Positions 42,077 through 51,126 of a DNA stretch of 64,000 bases are shown one piece after another. The stretch spans positions 208,865 to 272,864 of the forward strand of contig NZ_FOGC01000003.1 of NCBI RefSeq assembly GCF_900111105.1, written 5' to 3'. This DNA comes from Rosenbergiella nectarea. Its GTDB lineage: Bacteria; Pseudomonadota; Gammaproteobacteria; Enterobacterales; Enterobacteriaceae. The translations under genes were made by a program, and so were the position numbers. How positions within the stretch are numbered: position 1 is the first letter of the stretch; each line of letters starts with the position of its first letter. The notes beneath the pieces were generated by a model. The model did not search any database. It was not told the origin of the DNA and was given only the letters and a program-made list of their open reading frames with translations.

Positions 42077-42112
42077 AAAAGGTAAAGCGTACTCAACCTT
42101 TACCTTTTTTAT
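42077..42112. terminator. Bidirectional terminator between small ORF and cho
   Basis: AAAAGGTAAAG / CTTTACCTTTT hairpin, usable by the small gene on the left and by cho on the right. Confidence 0.85.
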
Positions 42113-42960
42113 TCGTCTAAAGGAATGACCTCAACCCCACTAAACAGTGCACGGCAAAGAATACGATAACTGTCGCCGTCGAAGCTATTTTCATGTTGCG
42201 TCTGCGGTACGACCGTTAAGGTATCAACCGTATTGATATAGCGCCAGTGATCGATAATGTGGTAGTCATTAAATCCTTCACGCTGCTCGTGAATCGCCAC
42301 TCTTCCTTTGTAAGGCCACATTTTTATCTGCCAAGCAGACAAGGCTTGAATGACTCGGCGACTATGCTGTTCAAGGGTTTCTTTACCTTGGCACACCCCC
42401 CGGCATTTCCCTAACATTGACCGAAAGCATCCCCTACCCCGTTGAGCGGTCTCGACACCTAAGGTGGCTAAGCAGAGCTGATGCTCGTCGGCCAAGTTTT
42501 GGATGAACTCCATCGCCGAGCGTTTATTTCGAAACAAACCGTATAGGTTAGGCGTGCGAGCAAAGTTGTGTTCGGTAGAGCTGACGAAAGCGATACGAGG
42601 CTCATTCCATTGCAAGGTGAAGAGCGACCGTTGTTTTCGTAGCTGTTTATTGTGTAAGGGGATGAGCTGCTTGATAAGTGTTGCTTCAAGCAGCTGCGCG
42701 CCGATATCCCCTGCCGTCTCGGTATAAGTGATCCTATCCGTCTGCCGCAGAAGCTTTGCCTCTCGCACGGTACGCAGATGCGAAAGTACACGAGAACGAA
42801 TATTGACACTTTTACCAATATACAAGGGCACATGGCTGTTCGATGCCCAAAAGAAATAGACGCCCGGCGTCGAGGGAAGGTGCGCTAACGTATCGCGAAG
42901 TTGTTGCGGGTAACGGTAAAGTTCAGTGTCATGTTCACGGGCCATAGAGCGTCTCATCAT
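42109..42960 (-). CDS. cho: Excinuclease Cho (UvrC N-terminal homologue)
   Basis: Performs the 3' incision in nucleotide excision repair at lesions poorly handled by UvrC. The GIY-YIG nuclease motif is split as GVYFF and LYIGKSVNIRSRV, and GRGCFRSMLGKCRGVCQG is the cysteine region typical of Cho. About 283 residues (295 in E. coli). The start is one of two adjacent ATG codons (42960/42957); no strong ribosome binding site is seen. E. coli cho is SOS-regulated, but I see no good LexA box upstream here. Confidence 0.92.
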   Translation of the reverse strand: MMRRSMAREHDTELYRYPQQLRDTLAHLPSTPGVYFFWASNSHVPLYIGKSVNIRSRVLSHLRTVREAKLLRQTDRITYTETAGDIGAQLLEATLIKQLIPLHNKQLRKQRSLFTLQWNEPRIAFVSSTEHNFARTPNLYGLFRNKRSAMEFIQNLADEHQLCLATLGVETAQRGRGCFRSMLGKCRGVCQGKETLEQHSRRVIQALSAWQIKMWPYKGRVAIHEQREGFNDYHIIDHWRYINTVDTLTVVPQTQHENSFDGDSYRILCRALFSGVEVIPLDE

Positions 42961-43141
42961 TATGCTAGGGAATAAGTGTAGCAAATTGACAACACTTGAT
43001 GATCGGCATATTCGAAACCATTATTTGAGAGCATCTGTATGATGTATAGGGATTTTACAAAGCTAAGCCAGCATTTTGACTTCGGTTACGGTATAATGCC
43101 CGCCATATTGTTAAAATTTATTTAGATGATCAGGGTTTATA

Positions 43142-44062
43142 ATGACCATTTTGCCTAAGTTTACTCGCCAATTACTGCATCCACGCTATTTTCTCTTATG
43201 GTGTGGTATTGGCGCGCTTTATTTAGTCGTACAGTTACCCTATAAATTCTTGAACACGCTCGGTCCGTTAGTTGGACGCTTAGCGATGAAAGTCATGACC
43301 GACCGCGTGTATGTCGCTGCGCGCAACTTACACCTCTGTTTTCCCGAGAAGTCAGAGCAAGAAAGAGAGAAGCTGCTCAAAGAGAACTTTGAATCGGTGG
43401 GGATGGCGCTATTTGAAACCGGCATGGCGTGGTTTTGGTCAGATGCGCGAGTGAAAAAGCACTTCGCGGTGACAGGCCTCGAGCATATATCGAAAGCCCA
43501 ACAAGAGGGTAAAGGCGTATTATTATTGGGCGTCCACTTCCTGACGTTGGAGCTTGGTGCCCGCATTTTCGGAATCTACAACCCAGGGATTGGTGTCTAT
43601 CGCCCCAATAATAATCCCGTTATAGATTGGCTGCAGACCTACGGTCGTATGCGTTCCAATAAAGATATGATTAACCGTCGCGATGTAAAGGGCATGCTAC
43701 GTGCCCTCAAGCAAGGTGATATTCTATGGTATGCCCCTGACCATGATTACGGCCCGAAAAGCAGTGTGTTTGCGCCCTTTTTTGCTGTCGATAAGGCAGC
43801 CTCAACCAAAGGCAGCTATATGCTAATCCGAATGAGTAACCCTGCAATTATTCCTTTCTTAGCTCGGCGTTTGCCGGGTAATAAGGGTTACGAAATGGTG
43901 ATCCTACCTGCTGCGGAAGATATTCCCGTGGATTCTGATATGAATACCGCCATCGCACTGAATAAATTAGTCGAGCGGTGTGTCATGATGGCCCCAGAGC
44001 AGTACATGTGGCTGCATCGCCGCTTTAAAACGCGTCCCCCCGGCGCGCCTTCTTTGTATTAA
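43142..44062 (+). CDS. lpxL: Kdo2-lipid IVA lauroyltransferase
   Basis: Inner-membrane acyltransferase adding the laurate secondary chain to lipid A. 306 residues, the same as E. coli LpxL, with one N-terminal membrane anchor and the catalytic HX4E motif (VHFLTLE). [22 protein letters not shown] and the C-terminal [15 protein letters not shown] are LpxL signatures. A weak hairpin follows the stop codon. Confidence 0.94.
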   Translation: MTILPKFTRQLLHPRYFLLWCGIGALYLVVQLPYKFLNTLGPLVGRLAMKVMTDRVYVAARNLHLCFPEKSEQEREKLLKENFESVGMALFETGMAWFWSDARVKKHFAVTGLEHISKAQQEGKGVLLLGVHFLTLELGARIFGIYNPGIGVYRPNNNPVIDWLQTYGRMRSNKDMINRRDVKGMLRALKQGDILWYAPDHDYGPKSSVFAPFFAVDKAASTKGSYMLIRMSNPAIIPFLARRLPGNKGYEMVILPAAEDIPVDSDMNTAIALNKLVERCVMMAPEQYMWLHRRFKTRPPGAPSLY

Positions 44063-44096
44063 CGCTTCGGGCCCGCCTTCTCTCGGCGGGTTAGCC

Positions 44097-44846
44097 TTAT
44101 GGCTTACGTGAACGATAAAAACACCATAATGGCAACGGTAGACTGGTTAATAGTAGGATCCACAATAGGGTATAAACAGCCTCCACTCCCCCATTTTGCA
44201 AATTAACATAAAGTTTGACTGGGATACCCTGCGGGAAATAACAGAAGATCATCACAATCCCAAATTCCCCTAATGCCCTCGCCCACGCTAAAGAGAGACT
44301 ATTGAGTAAGCCGCGCCTAGCGAGCGGTAGCGACAAGCGCCAGAAAAGCTGCCAACGGTTTGCCCCCAGCGTCTCTGCCACTTCGGTAACGGCCGTCGGT
44401 ACCGCCTCGAACGCATTGCGAGCCATTAATACGTAAAAAGGTAACGCTGCGTAGAGTTGAGCGAGGATAAAAGCCGCAGGCGTGTTGGTGAGATTGACAC
44501 CCAGTCGGGCAATTATTTCGCCTAACGTGCCATAAGGCCCATATGCCGCCACCAGCAAAATTCCCATCGCTAAGGGCGGGGTCAATAAGGGAATGAGTAG
44601 CCCTATTTCGATCCCAAATCGCCATGAAGATCGCGTATTCGCTAACCACAACGAGACAGGTGTGCCGAGTATCACGATTAGGGGTAAGCTGAGTAGACTT
44701 AAACTTAATGATGTCCAGACGGCGCGCGCATCGCCATAAGCTAAGGCAAAATGATGCCAGGGAGTGACCAGTAATAGGGTGATAAACGGCACGGCAAGCA
44801 AGCACAGTGCCGGAAACATCAAACTGCGTAACAACATTAGCGACAA
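44097..44846 (-). CDS. ABC transporter permease (molybdate/tungstate-like)
   Basis: 249-residue inner-membrane permease with about six TM helices. The EAA loop for contact with the ATPase reads EVAETLGANRWQLFWRLSLP, followed by ALGEFGIVMIF as in ModB/WtpB/CysT-type permeases. It lies 9 bp after a periplasmic binding-protein gene. No ATPase gene is linked; it must be elsewhere or lost. Confidence 0.8.
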   Translation of the reverse strand: MSLMLLRSLMFPALCLLAVPFITLLLVTPWHHFALAYGDARAVWTSLSLSLLSLPLIVILGTPVSLWLANTRSSWRFGIEIGLLIPLLTPPLAMGILLVAAYGPYGTLGEIIARLGVNLTNTPAAFILAQLYAALPFYVLMARNAFEAVPTAVTEVAETLGANRWQLFWRLSLPLARRGLLNSLSLAWARALGEFGIVMIFCYFPQGIPVKLYVNLQNGGVEAVYTLLWILLLTSLPLPLWCFYRSRKP

Positions 44847-44855
44847 CGCAGAGGG

Positions 44856-45806
44856 TTATTGCGCGTAAAGGGCTTTTCCTTTCGGCTGATCATAGCCATT
44901 ATCCTTAAAAATCTGCTGAGCCGGTGCACTGGTTAAGTAATGGATAAACTGCTGCGCCAATTGAGGATGTGGCGCATTTTTTAGGACCGCGGCATAAAAT
45001 ACGAGAGGCTGAGGATGATAGGTTTTCAGCTGCCCAGTGTGATCGGCCAAGGTGAAGTTCACCTTGTCATACCATTGCTTGCTGTAATCAGGATTGCTTA
45101 AGTTGATGTGATCGGGCAGTACCACATAGGGCAGTTTCGCAGAACGGGTAGCGCTTTCGTAGCCAGAGGCGGCGTCGACTTGTCCCGCTTCTAAACGCGC
45201 TAATAATCCCCCTTCTGCCGCAATCTGCTGCGGGTTAATCAATTCACCCATAATGGTTTTCGCCAGGCCCGGTTGCTGATAATAGCGTTCCGCCAGTTTT
45301 AGCGTGAAAATGATATTTTGGCCTTGCGGATCGCTGGTTGGATCGGTACGACCAAAGCGTAGATCGGTTTCAGACAAAATTTTCCACCACGGCGTCTGTC
45401 CGTCATCACCCGATCGGGCAAACTGCTGTGCAAAACGACTATGGGGATTATAAGCGATAACCATGCGTGTACTGGCCACGGGTTGGGCATGATCGACAAG
45501 CCCTGCTTGCTTCAAAACATCGATAGGTCCGGGCGTTATCGAAACGAAGACATCGGCAACGACTTTTTTAGCAGCCAACAAGCGCGCCATACCGTACGCC
45601 CCCTGCCCTTGACCTTGGTAATCAATATGATTTTTTTTGGCGAAGTCCGGCCCTAATCCGTTATCCATGACCACACCCATCGACCCGGCATAGGTGACCG
45701 TTAGCGTGTCGGCAATCGCCGATTGGCCTGAACAGCCGACGCTGAAAAGAAACAGCAAAGACGCTAAGTGACTCTTTTTTGCAGTAAAACGTGATGGGGT
45801 CTGCAC
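44856..45806 (-). CDS. Periplasmic binding protein of an oxyanion-type ABC transporter
   Basis: 316 residues with a signal peptide whose end (LFSVGCSGQSA) could be a lipobox-like or ordinary cleavage site. The mature fold is that of ModA/WtpA-type solute-binding proteins: LTVTYAGSMGVVMDNGLGPDF, KKVVADVFVSITPGPIDVLK and FGRTDPTSDPQGQ. Tungstate or molybdate is the likeliest class of ligand, from similarity only. Pairs with the downstream permease. Confidence 0.78.
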   Translation of the reverse strand: MQTPSRFTAKKSHLASLLFLFSVGCSGQSAIADTLTVTYAGSMGVVMDNGLGPDFAKKNHIDYQGQGQGAYGMARLLAAKKVVADVFVSITPGPIDVLKQAGLVDHAQPVASTRMVIAYNPHSRFAQQFARSGDDGQTPWWKILSETDLRFGRTDPTSDPQGQNIIFTLKLAERYYQQPGLAKTIMGELINPQQIAAEGGLLARLEAGQVDAASGYESATRSAKLPYVVLPDHINLSNPDYSKQWYDKVNFTLADHTGQLKTYHPQPLVFYAAVLKNAPHPQLAQQFIHYLTSAPAQQIFKDNGYDQPKGKALYAQ

Positions 45807-45962
45807 GGAGGGAATACTCGCTCAGAAATAAGATCTTTACACCATAATCGGCTTAAAAAACTAAATCAAGTTGCTTGTCGAGGTTCTTTTTGGCGAAGAT
45901 CCCTGCTAACGTATTATATTAGTTAAAATATTTTAACATTTACCTTACATAAAGGACGCAAA

Positions 45963-47045
45963 ATGACTCAGGTTCTTCAACAAACCGTTCCCCGCATCAA
46001 GGTTGCGTTAATCGGTTATGGCTTTGTCGGTAAAACCTTCCATGCCCCATTAATCAGCGCAATTGAAGGGTTAGAGTTATTTATTATCGCCTCGAGCGAC
46101 AGTGAAAAAGTACACCACGACTATCCAGCTGTCGAGGTGATTGCCAATGCTGAAGCCGCTATCACGCATCCAGAGGTAGATTTAGTGGTGATCGCAAGCC
46201 CGAACGCCACCCATGCTCCCCTCGCCAAACTCGCCCTAGAGACTAATAAGCATGTAGTGGTCGATAAGCCTTTCACCCTTGATTTGGCGGAAGCACGTGA
46301 ACTCATCGAGGTCGCCAACCGGCAACAGCGTCTACTATCCGTCTTTCATAATCGCCGTTGGGACAGTGACTTTCTGGCGATAAAAACGTATTTACTAGCA
46401 GGTAAAATCGGCTCCATCGCCCATTTTGAGTCTCATATGGACCGTTTTCGCCCACAGGTTCGCGATCGCTGGCGCGAGAAAGCACAACCGGGAAGCGGCT
46501 TATGGTTCGACATCGGTCCACATCTGGTCGACCAGGCGCTACAGCTATTCGGATTACCACAATCCGTAGAAGGTAATATCTGTTTATTACGCGAAGGGGC
46601 GCAAATTGATGACTGGGCACACGTGGTATTGAACTATACTCAGCATCGGGTGATCCTTCACTGTTCAATGCTTGCCGCAGGAGGCAGTTTACGCTTTGTC
46701 GCGCATGGAACCGAAGGCAGTTTAGTCAAAGCGGGCATCGATCAGCAAGAAGCCCAGCTTGCTGCAGGCGTCCTACCGACAAGCGACACTTGGGGTCAGG
46801 ATGATGATCAGGTGATCTATTATTGCTCAGAAGGCAAGGCACACTCGCTCGCGACGCCAGCCGGCGATCAAAGTCGCTACTATCAAGGTATTGCTGACGC
46901 GTTACGCCAAGGGGCCCCTAATCCGGTTTCTGGTGTAGAAGCCCTAGCGGTAATGGCCGTGATTGAAGCAGCCGTCGCGGCTTCGCAAAGTGGTCAGCGC
47001 CAGGTGTTAGCGCTAACCGAACACGAGATCGCTCAACTTCGCTAA
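45963..47045 (+). CDS. Gfo/Idh/MocA oxidoreductase, YdgJ-like
   Basis: 360-residue NAD(P)-dependent oxidoreductase. The Rossmann motif VALIGYGFVGKTFHAPLI (residues 14-31) and the EKP-like motif HVVVDKPFTLDLAEA are present, and the LSVFHNRRWDSDFLAIK segment resembles E. coli YdgJ. It probably acts on a sugar or inositol-type substrate that is not identifiable. The gene stands alone. Confidence 0.85.
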   Translation: MTQVLQQTVPRIKVALIGYGFVGKTFHAPLISAIEGLELFIIASSDSEKVHHDYPAVEVIANAEAAITHPEVDLVVIASPNATHAPLAKLALETNKHVVVDKPFTLDLAEARELIEVANRQQRLLSVFHNRRWDSDFLAIKTYLLAGKIGSIAHFESHMDRFRPQVRDRWREKAQPGSGLWFDIGPHLVDQALQLFGLPQSVEGNICLLREGAQIDDWAHVVLNYTQHRVILHCSMLAAGGSLRFVAHGTEGSLVKAGIDQQEAQLAAGVLPTSDTWGQDDDQVIYYCSEGKAHSLATPAGDQSRYYQGIADALRQGAPNPVSGVEALAVMAVIEAAVAASQSGQRQVLALTEHEIAQLR

Positions 47046-47051
47046 ATCTCA

Positions 47052-47089
47052 CTGTCGAGCGAAGGGTGCGTTCTGCCCCTTCGCGTCGA
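47052..47089. terminator. Hairpin between two convergent oxidoreductase genes
   Basis: GTCGA-GCGAAGGG / CCCCTTCGC-GTCGAC stem, serving the 3' ends of both convergent genes; T runs are short. Confidence 0.5.
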
Positions 47090-47095
47090 CGCAGT

Positions 47096-48097
47096 TTAAA
47101 AACCCTCTAAGACAATTTTACCCTTCGCCTTGTGGCTTTCTAGCATCGCATGCGCCTTACGTAAATTTTCCGCATTAATGACACCATAGTGTTCTGCCAA
47201 CGTTGTTGTTAATACCCCCTGGTCGATCAGGCTAGCTACACGAGTCAGGATCTCATGTTGGCGGATCATATCGACGGTTTCGAAAAGCGAGCGGGTAAAC
47301 ATCAGTTCCCAGTGTAGAGAGATGGCTTTGCGTTTCAGCGGCAGTGCGTCCAGGGTTTGCGGATCATCAATTAAGCCCAATTTCCCCTGTGGGGCCAGTA
47401 ATTCAATAATCTCGTTATAGTGACTATCGGTATGCGTTAGGCTAGCCACATAATCGACTTGCTCAATGCCCAGCTTGCCACAGCCTTCGACGAGGGAGTG
47501 CGAGTGATCAATCACCTCATCCGCGCCCAGTGCTTTGACCCACTGCGCCGTTTCGGGTCGTGAGGCGGTAGCAATTACGCGTAGCTGAGTCAGTTTACTG
47601 GCCAGTTGTGTTAAGAGAGAGCCCACCCCGCCTGCTGCGCCAATGATGAGCAAGGTTTTAGGCTTATCAGTCTCGACGGCTAAACGGTCAAATAACAGTT
47701 CCCACGCGGTCAAGGCGGTCAGAGGCAACGCTGCGGCTTCCGCATCTCCACACTGGGTGGGTTTTTTGGCGACAATACGTTCATCCACCAGGTGGTATTC
47801 AGCATTGGTTCCTGGACGGATCAACGAACCGGCATAGTAAACTTTATCACCGGGAGCGAATAAGCTGACTTCATCGCCAACCGCCACCACTTCCCCCACC
47901 GCGTCCCAACCGAGGATACGAGGTTCTGCCGTATTGGCCGTCCGCCGTATTTTCGTATCGATTGGATTAACAGAGATAGCCGCGATCTTAACTAATATAT
48001 CGCGCGCCCTAGGAGTGGGTTTTTCTGTCTCAATTTCATACAGCGCTTGAGGGTCGGTAATAGGTAATTGATGGTCACGATAAACGATGGCTTTCAT
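47096..48097 (-). CDS. Zinc-type alcohol dehydrogenase/quinone reductase family protein
   Basis: 333-residue MDR-family oxidoreductase with catalytic-domain GWDAVGEVVAVGDEVSLFAPGD and NAD(P)-binding IIGAAGGVGSLLTQLA. It lacks the cysteine cluster of structural-zinc ADHs, so it is of the quinone-reductase-like branch. The ATG at 48097 with GGAG upstream is preferred over the GTG four codons earlier. Substrate unknown. Confidence 0.85.
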   Translation of the reverse strand: MKAIVYRDHQLPITDPQALYEIETEKPTPRARDILVKIAAISVNPIDTKIRRTANTAEPRILGWDAVGEVVAVGDEVSLFAPGDKVYYAGSLIRPGTNAEYHLVDERIVAKKPTQCGDAEAAALPLTALTAWELLFDRLAVETDKPKTLLIIGAAGGVGSLLTQLASKLTQLRVIATASRPETAQWVKALGADEVIDHSHSLVEGCGKLGIEQVDYVASLTHTDSHYNEIIELLAPQGKLGLIDDPQTLDALPLKRKAISLHWELMFTRSLFETVDMIRQHEILTRVASLIDQGVLTTTLAEHYGVINAENLRKAHAMLESHKAKGKIVLEGF

Positions 48098-48244
48098 AAG
48101 GTTCTCCACTGGATAGTAAAATTGATTTTTTCATTATTTAAGGATAGTGGATTATCCTGACACAGACTGCTGATGATTTCGAGAAATGCCGCCCACTGAA
48201 GTTAAAAGCCCTACTTGACAACGACTTAACGCCTAGGCACTATA

Positions 48245-48260
48245 CTGTTTATCTATACAG
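48245..48260. promoter_or_regulatory. LexA (SOS) box upstream of dinI-like gene
   Basis: CTGTTTATCTATACAG fits the LexA consensus CTGT-N8-ACAG with an A+T-rich centre. It overlaps the expected promoter 15 bp before the start of the dinI-like gene. Confidence 0.85.
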
Positions 48261-48274
48261 TTATTGGGTGGGTT

Positions 48275-48514
48275 ATGTACGTAGAATTGGTGTATGATAA
48301 AAGAAATGTTGCCGGGCTCGATAACGCTGCAGAGATTATTCTGCAAGAATTAACCCTACGAGTAAGACGACTGTTTCCTGATGCCGAAGTACGGGTTAAA
48401 CCGATGCAAATGAATAGCTTAAACAGTGATGCCAGTAAGAGCGATCGTGAGAAGCTTAACCGACTGCTAGAAGAGATGTTTGAAGAAGCCGATATGTGGC
48501 TGGTCGCAGACTAA
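48275..48514 (+). CDS. dinI: DinI-like DNA-damage-inducible protein
   Basis: 79-residue acidic protein of the DinI family. In E. coli DinI modulates RecA filaments and so LexA/UmuD cleavage. The C-terminal helix with the acidic ridge (LLEEMFEEADMWLVAD) and the upstream LexA box support the assignment. The N-terminus (MYVELVYDK) resembles the phage/plasmid-type DinI of some enterobacteria. A GGTGGG-like sequence precedes the ATG. Confidence 0.85.
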   Translation: MYVELVYDKRNVAGLDNAAEIILQELTLRVRRLFPDAEVRVKPMQMNSLNSDASKSDREKLNRLLEEMFEEADMWLVAD

Positions 48515-48555
48515 ATTTTATGGCGAAGGTGACCTCAATCACCCTCGCCGTTTCG

Positions 48556-48677
48556 TTATTTACCGATATCGCGTAAGGCCTTACCCTGCATCAAGTTACG
48601 TTCAATATGCTCTAACGAGACATTTTTCGTTTCCGGAACCCACCATAATGTAATCACAATAAATAGCAGGTTTGATC
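48556..48677 (-). pseudogene. GalP/AraE-type sugar transporter, C-terminal remnant
   Basis: About 38 codons on this strand ([20 protein letters not shown], then [16 protein letters not shown] and stop) equal the end of an MFS sugar porter related to the araE product in this window. Homology is cut at about 48673, exactly where the recombinase-derived repeat begins. The insertion of the T6SS remnant therefore removed the rest of this transporter gene. Confidence 0.85.
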
Positions 48678-48843
48678 GGGGTTTAGTGCTCAGTAGAGCG
48701 AAAGCTCACGCTAAGCGTCCTCTGCCGGGGCACGGCGCGACGGTGATATCCCGGCAGCTCGGCATTGCCCGCTCCACGCCTTAGAAAATCCTGAACGTAG
48801 CATAATGATCTGCCGCCTTCCCTGTCCCGACTCAACGTTTGTT
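48678..48843 (+). repeat. Direct repeat A: serine-recombinase 3' remnant
   Basis: 166 bp nearly identical to 50699-50866. The plus strand reads GHGATVISRQLGIARSTP, a stop (TAG), then KILNVA and stop: the C-terminal helix-turn-helix of a resolvase/invertase-family serine recombinase with a nonsense codon at the usual Tyr position. The same TAG occurs in the other copy. Confidence 0.8.
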
Positions 48844-48913
48844 TCTGGACAGAAGATTACGATCAGAAAAAAAGATCCCAAGAATATCCTTATTGTCAGC
48901 CTGAATAGTGAGA
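48844..48913. other. Short spacer between repeat A and tli4-like gene
   Basis: Seventy A+T-rich bases with no feature recognised. Confidence 0.3.
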
Positions 48914-50020
48914 TCAGAACGCATTATTCCTGAGACGGAAAGAGCCTGTGATACGGTCCCATATTTCCACCAGTTCGCTATCGCTGTAAGTTGGCGGTGG
49001 CAGCGTATGGTTGCTTAATGTTAGGTCAATAATCGGATGTCGAAAATCCACTATTTTTTCATTAGCGATGGCGTTGAAAAGTAGCTGTCCGGACGGATGA
49101 CCGGGTGATTTTTCTGATGGGGCAACGTTCAGCCACTCATCGGCCTCAAATCCCGCTATTTGTGTTTTACTCTTCCGCAGCGTCTTTGCCTTAACTTCTG
49201 TCAGATAAGGCTGAATTTCATGGCTTCGCTCCAGCATGCTCTTCGGATCGCCAAGATAAGTGTTCGTGGAAACCGACAGGGAAAATACCGGGTTATGCGG
49301 ATAGACAAAGGTAATATCCTCCTTTGGCTTCGCACTTCCATCACGGATAAACCCTTGCGAAATACAGGTTCCCGGTTGCGTCGGAATTTCATCATCTTTC
49401 CGTCCGCTCAGGCGTGACATTAAGTCCTGTAGCTCCGCCAGTTTCTGAGGCTTAGTGTTAAGTTTACTTTCAGCCATCCCTCCATTCAAATACTCGACGC
49501 GGTCCTGTTTATATTTAGGGTCTGATACATCTCTTATCTCTGAAGAAATTATAAATGCCACCCCGTCAACGTACAGGTGCCCTTCCAGAATGCGCCCAAA
49601 TCCCGGCACGCTCTCATTTCTATTACGGTCAAAGATCACCGCATTCTCACTGACCCGGTACACCTGTTTGAGAAAAGGCTGATCTATCAGATCAACTGTA
49701 TGGCTGTTTTTCAGCACCTCCTCCCGCAGCCGGATACGCTGCACAAACGCCGGGCGGTAGAGTCGCTTGCTGCTGATACTGACCTCATTAATCCGGGCGC
49801 GGTCCGTCAGGGTGTTTTCAAAAGAGGCCGGTACCTCAAAAACATAGCGCCCCACACACTGGGCTTTGGTGGTGGTAAACAGGGTATCGACCATATGTTT
49901 TTCCTTATCCGTTAACGCCGGTGGCGTATGCACAAACGTCACATAGTGGTGAATATATAATCCTGCCGCCAGCAGCAGCAACGCCAGCGGAATAAGTAGG
50001 TGAAACGGAAATTTTTTCAT
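48914..50020 (-). CDS. tli4: Tli4-family T6SS immunity protein
   Basis: 368 residues: an N-terminal membrane anchor or uncleaved signal (LLIPLALLLLAAGLYIHHYV) and a large periplasmic domain with the paired cysteines AQCVGRYVFEVP and GTCISQGF. The pattern TLFTTTKAQCVGRYVFEVPA near residues 47-66 and the C-terminal WDRITGSFRLR agree with Tli4-type immunity proteins, which neutralise Tle4 lipases in the periplasm. It overlaps the effector fragment by four bases (ATGA). Intact although the effector is not. Confidence 0.75.
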   Translation of the reverse strand: MKKFPFHLLIPLALLLLAAGLYIHHYVTFVHTPPALTDKEKHMVDTLFTTTKAQCVGRYVFEVPASFENTLTDRARINEVSISSKRLYRPAFVQRIRLREEVLKNSHTVDLIDQPFLKQVYRVSENAVIFDRNRNESVPGFGRILEGHLYVDGVAFIISSEIRDVSDPKYKQDRVEYLNGGMAESKLNTKPQKLAELQDLMSRLSGRKDDEIPTQPGTCISQGFIRDGSAKPKEDITFVYPHNPVFSLSVSTNTYLGDPKSMLERSHEIQPYLTEVKAKTLRKSKTQIAGFEADEWLNVAPSEKSPGHPSGQLLFNAIANEKIVDFRHPIIDLTLSNHTLPPPTYSDSELVEIWDRITGSFRLRNNAF

Positions 50021-50676
50021 GGGGCCGGCACCTGCTGCACGATTTTCACTACCGAGCGGACCGTAAACATCAGCGCGTCGGACAGGTCGCTGTAAACCGA
50101 ACGGGAGCGGTCCACCGGGTCCACAGCATAGGCACCCTCATGGTCAACATCAGTGGCCAGTATGCCGCGAATTCGCGGGAAGGTGGTCCGGATGGCCGTT
50201 ACCGGCACCGTTTGCAGCTGCGCTTTCCTGAAGTAATTATCCATCAGGATATCGTCATCGCTGAGCAGGTACTGCAAGCGGTCAAGCGCCTCCCCGTAGC
50301 TCTTGTAAAACGCACTTCCCCATCCCCGCTTGCGTCGCGACGGAAATTTTTTCCCGTCAGCATCGTTGTTTAAAATCTTCCCGCTGTCGTCAACCATTGT
50401 GGTTACAGGATCCAGAAGCCCCTTTCTTTTTTTTGCGTTGGCCAATGGCCATTTTTTAAGCGACGAAAAGCTAAACTGCCAGACTTTACTCTTTCCGTTT
50501 TTCAGGTTTGACCCCATCACCCCCGGAATAAAAATCACCGGGATCACTTTGTCGTCCGGCTTGAGGCAAACCGCCACGTAATTTTTTGCTTTCGCCTGGG
50601 GAATGATTTCATAATAAAACCGCCCGTCGTCATTCCACACTGGCCGGTGATAAGCACTGTTTTCGTTGTCATCCAT
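50017..50676 (-). pseudogene. tle4: Tle4-type T6SS lipase effector, deleted
   Basis: 219 residues whose N-terminal half is typical of Tle4-like esterase/lipases: VIPVIFIPGVMGSNL, then RGWGSAFYKSYGEALDRLQ. A normal protein is several hundred residues long and carries a GxSxG nucleophile after this point; none is present. The last stretch (TDVDHEGAYAVDPVDRSRSV) ends in a stop overlapping tli4, so it may be the genuine C-terminus after an internal in-frame deletion, or a frame-changed end. It is probably catalytically dead. Confidence 0.7.
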
Positions 50677-50698
50677 GAGCTAAATTCCTGTTATTGGT

Positions 50699-50866
50699 GG
50701 GGCTGATGCTCAGTGGAGCGAAAGCTCACATTAAGAAGCTTCATCTGCCGGGGCACGGCGCGACGGTGATATCCCGGCAGCTCGGCATTCCCCGCTCCAC
50801 GCTCTAGAAAATCCTGAACGTAGCATAATGATCTGCCGCCTTCCCTGTCCCGACTCAACGTTTGTT
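50699..50866 (+). repeat. Direct repeat B: serine-recombinase 3' remnant
   Basis: 168 bp, near-identical to repeat A (48678-48843) except for an indel near the start. It reads HLPGHGATVISRQLGIPRST, Leu, TAG, KILNVA and stop. Same orientation as A; the pair encloses tle4-tli4. Confidence 0.8.
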
Positions 50867-51126
50867 CAAACAGGGGCAGGTATCCTGTCTTATCTCAAAT
50901 ATCAGAAAAAGCAGAGAGTTAGCATGATAATCAGCCCGCTGGGAGACTATCACCAACCGGGACGGATCCGGCAGTTGCGCGGATAGCGACCGTAAGCACT
51001 AATATTGCGGTTCAATCGAGGAGTTATCGTATTTGTACTGATAATAAATGGTTATACTGGGTATTTTATTGTCTGTCTTAAATGGCCGCAAAAATAAAAG
51101 GTATCTTCATCGTATTCACCCTTAAA
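50867..51126. other. Non-coding flank right of repeat B
   Basis: About 260 bases with no intact gene; probably degraded island DNA. Confidence 0.35.

Noticed and set aside
43036-43051. Possible LexA box before cho (CTGTATGATGTATAGG)
   Set aside because: Only the left half fits; the right half lacks ACAG, and it lies on the far side of the lpxL leader.
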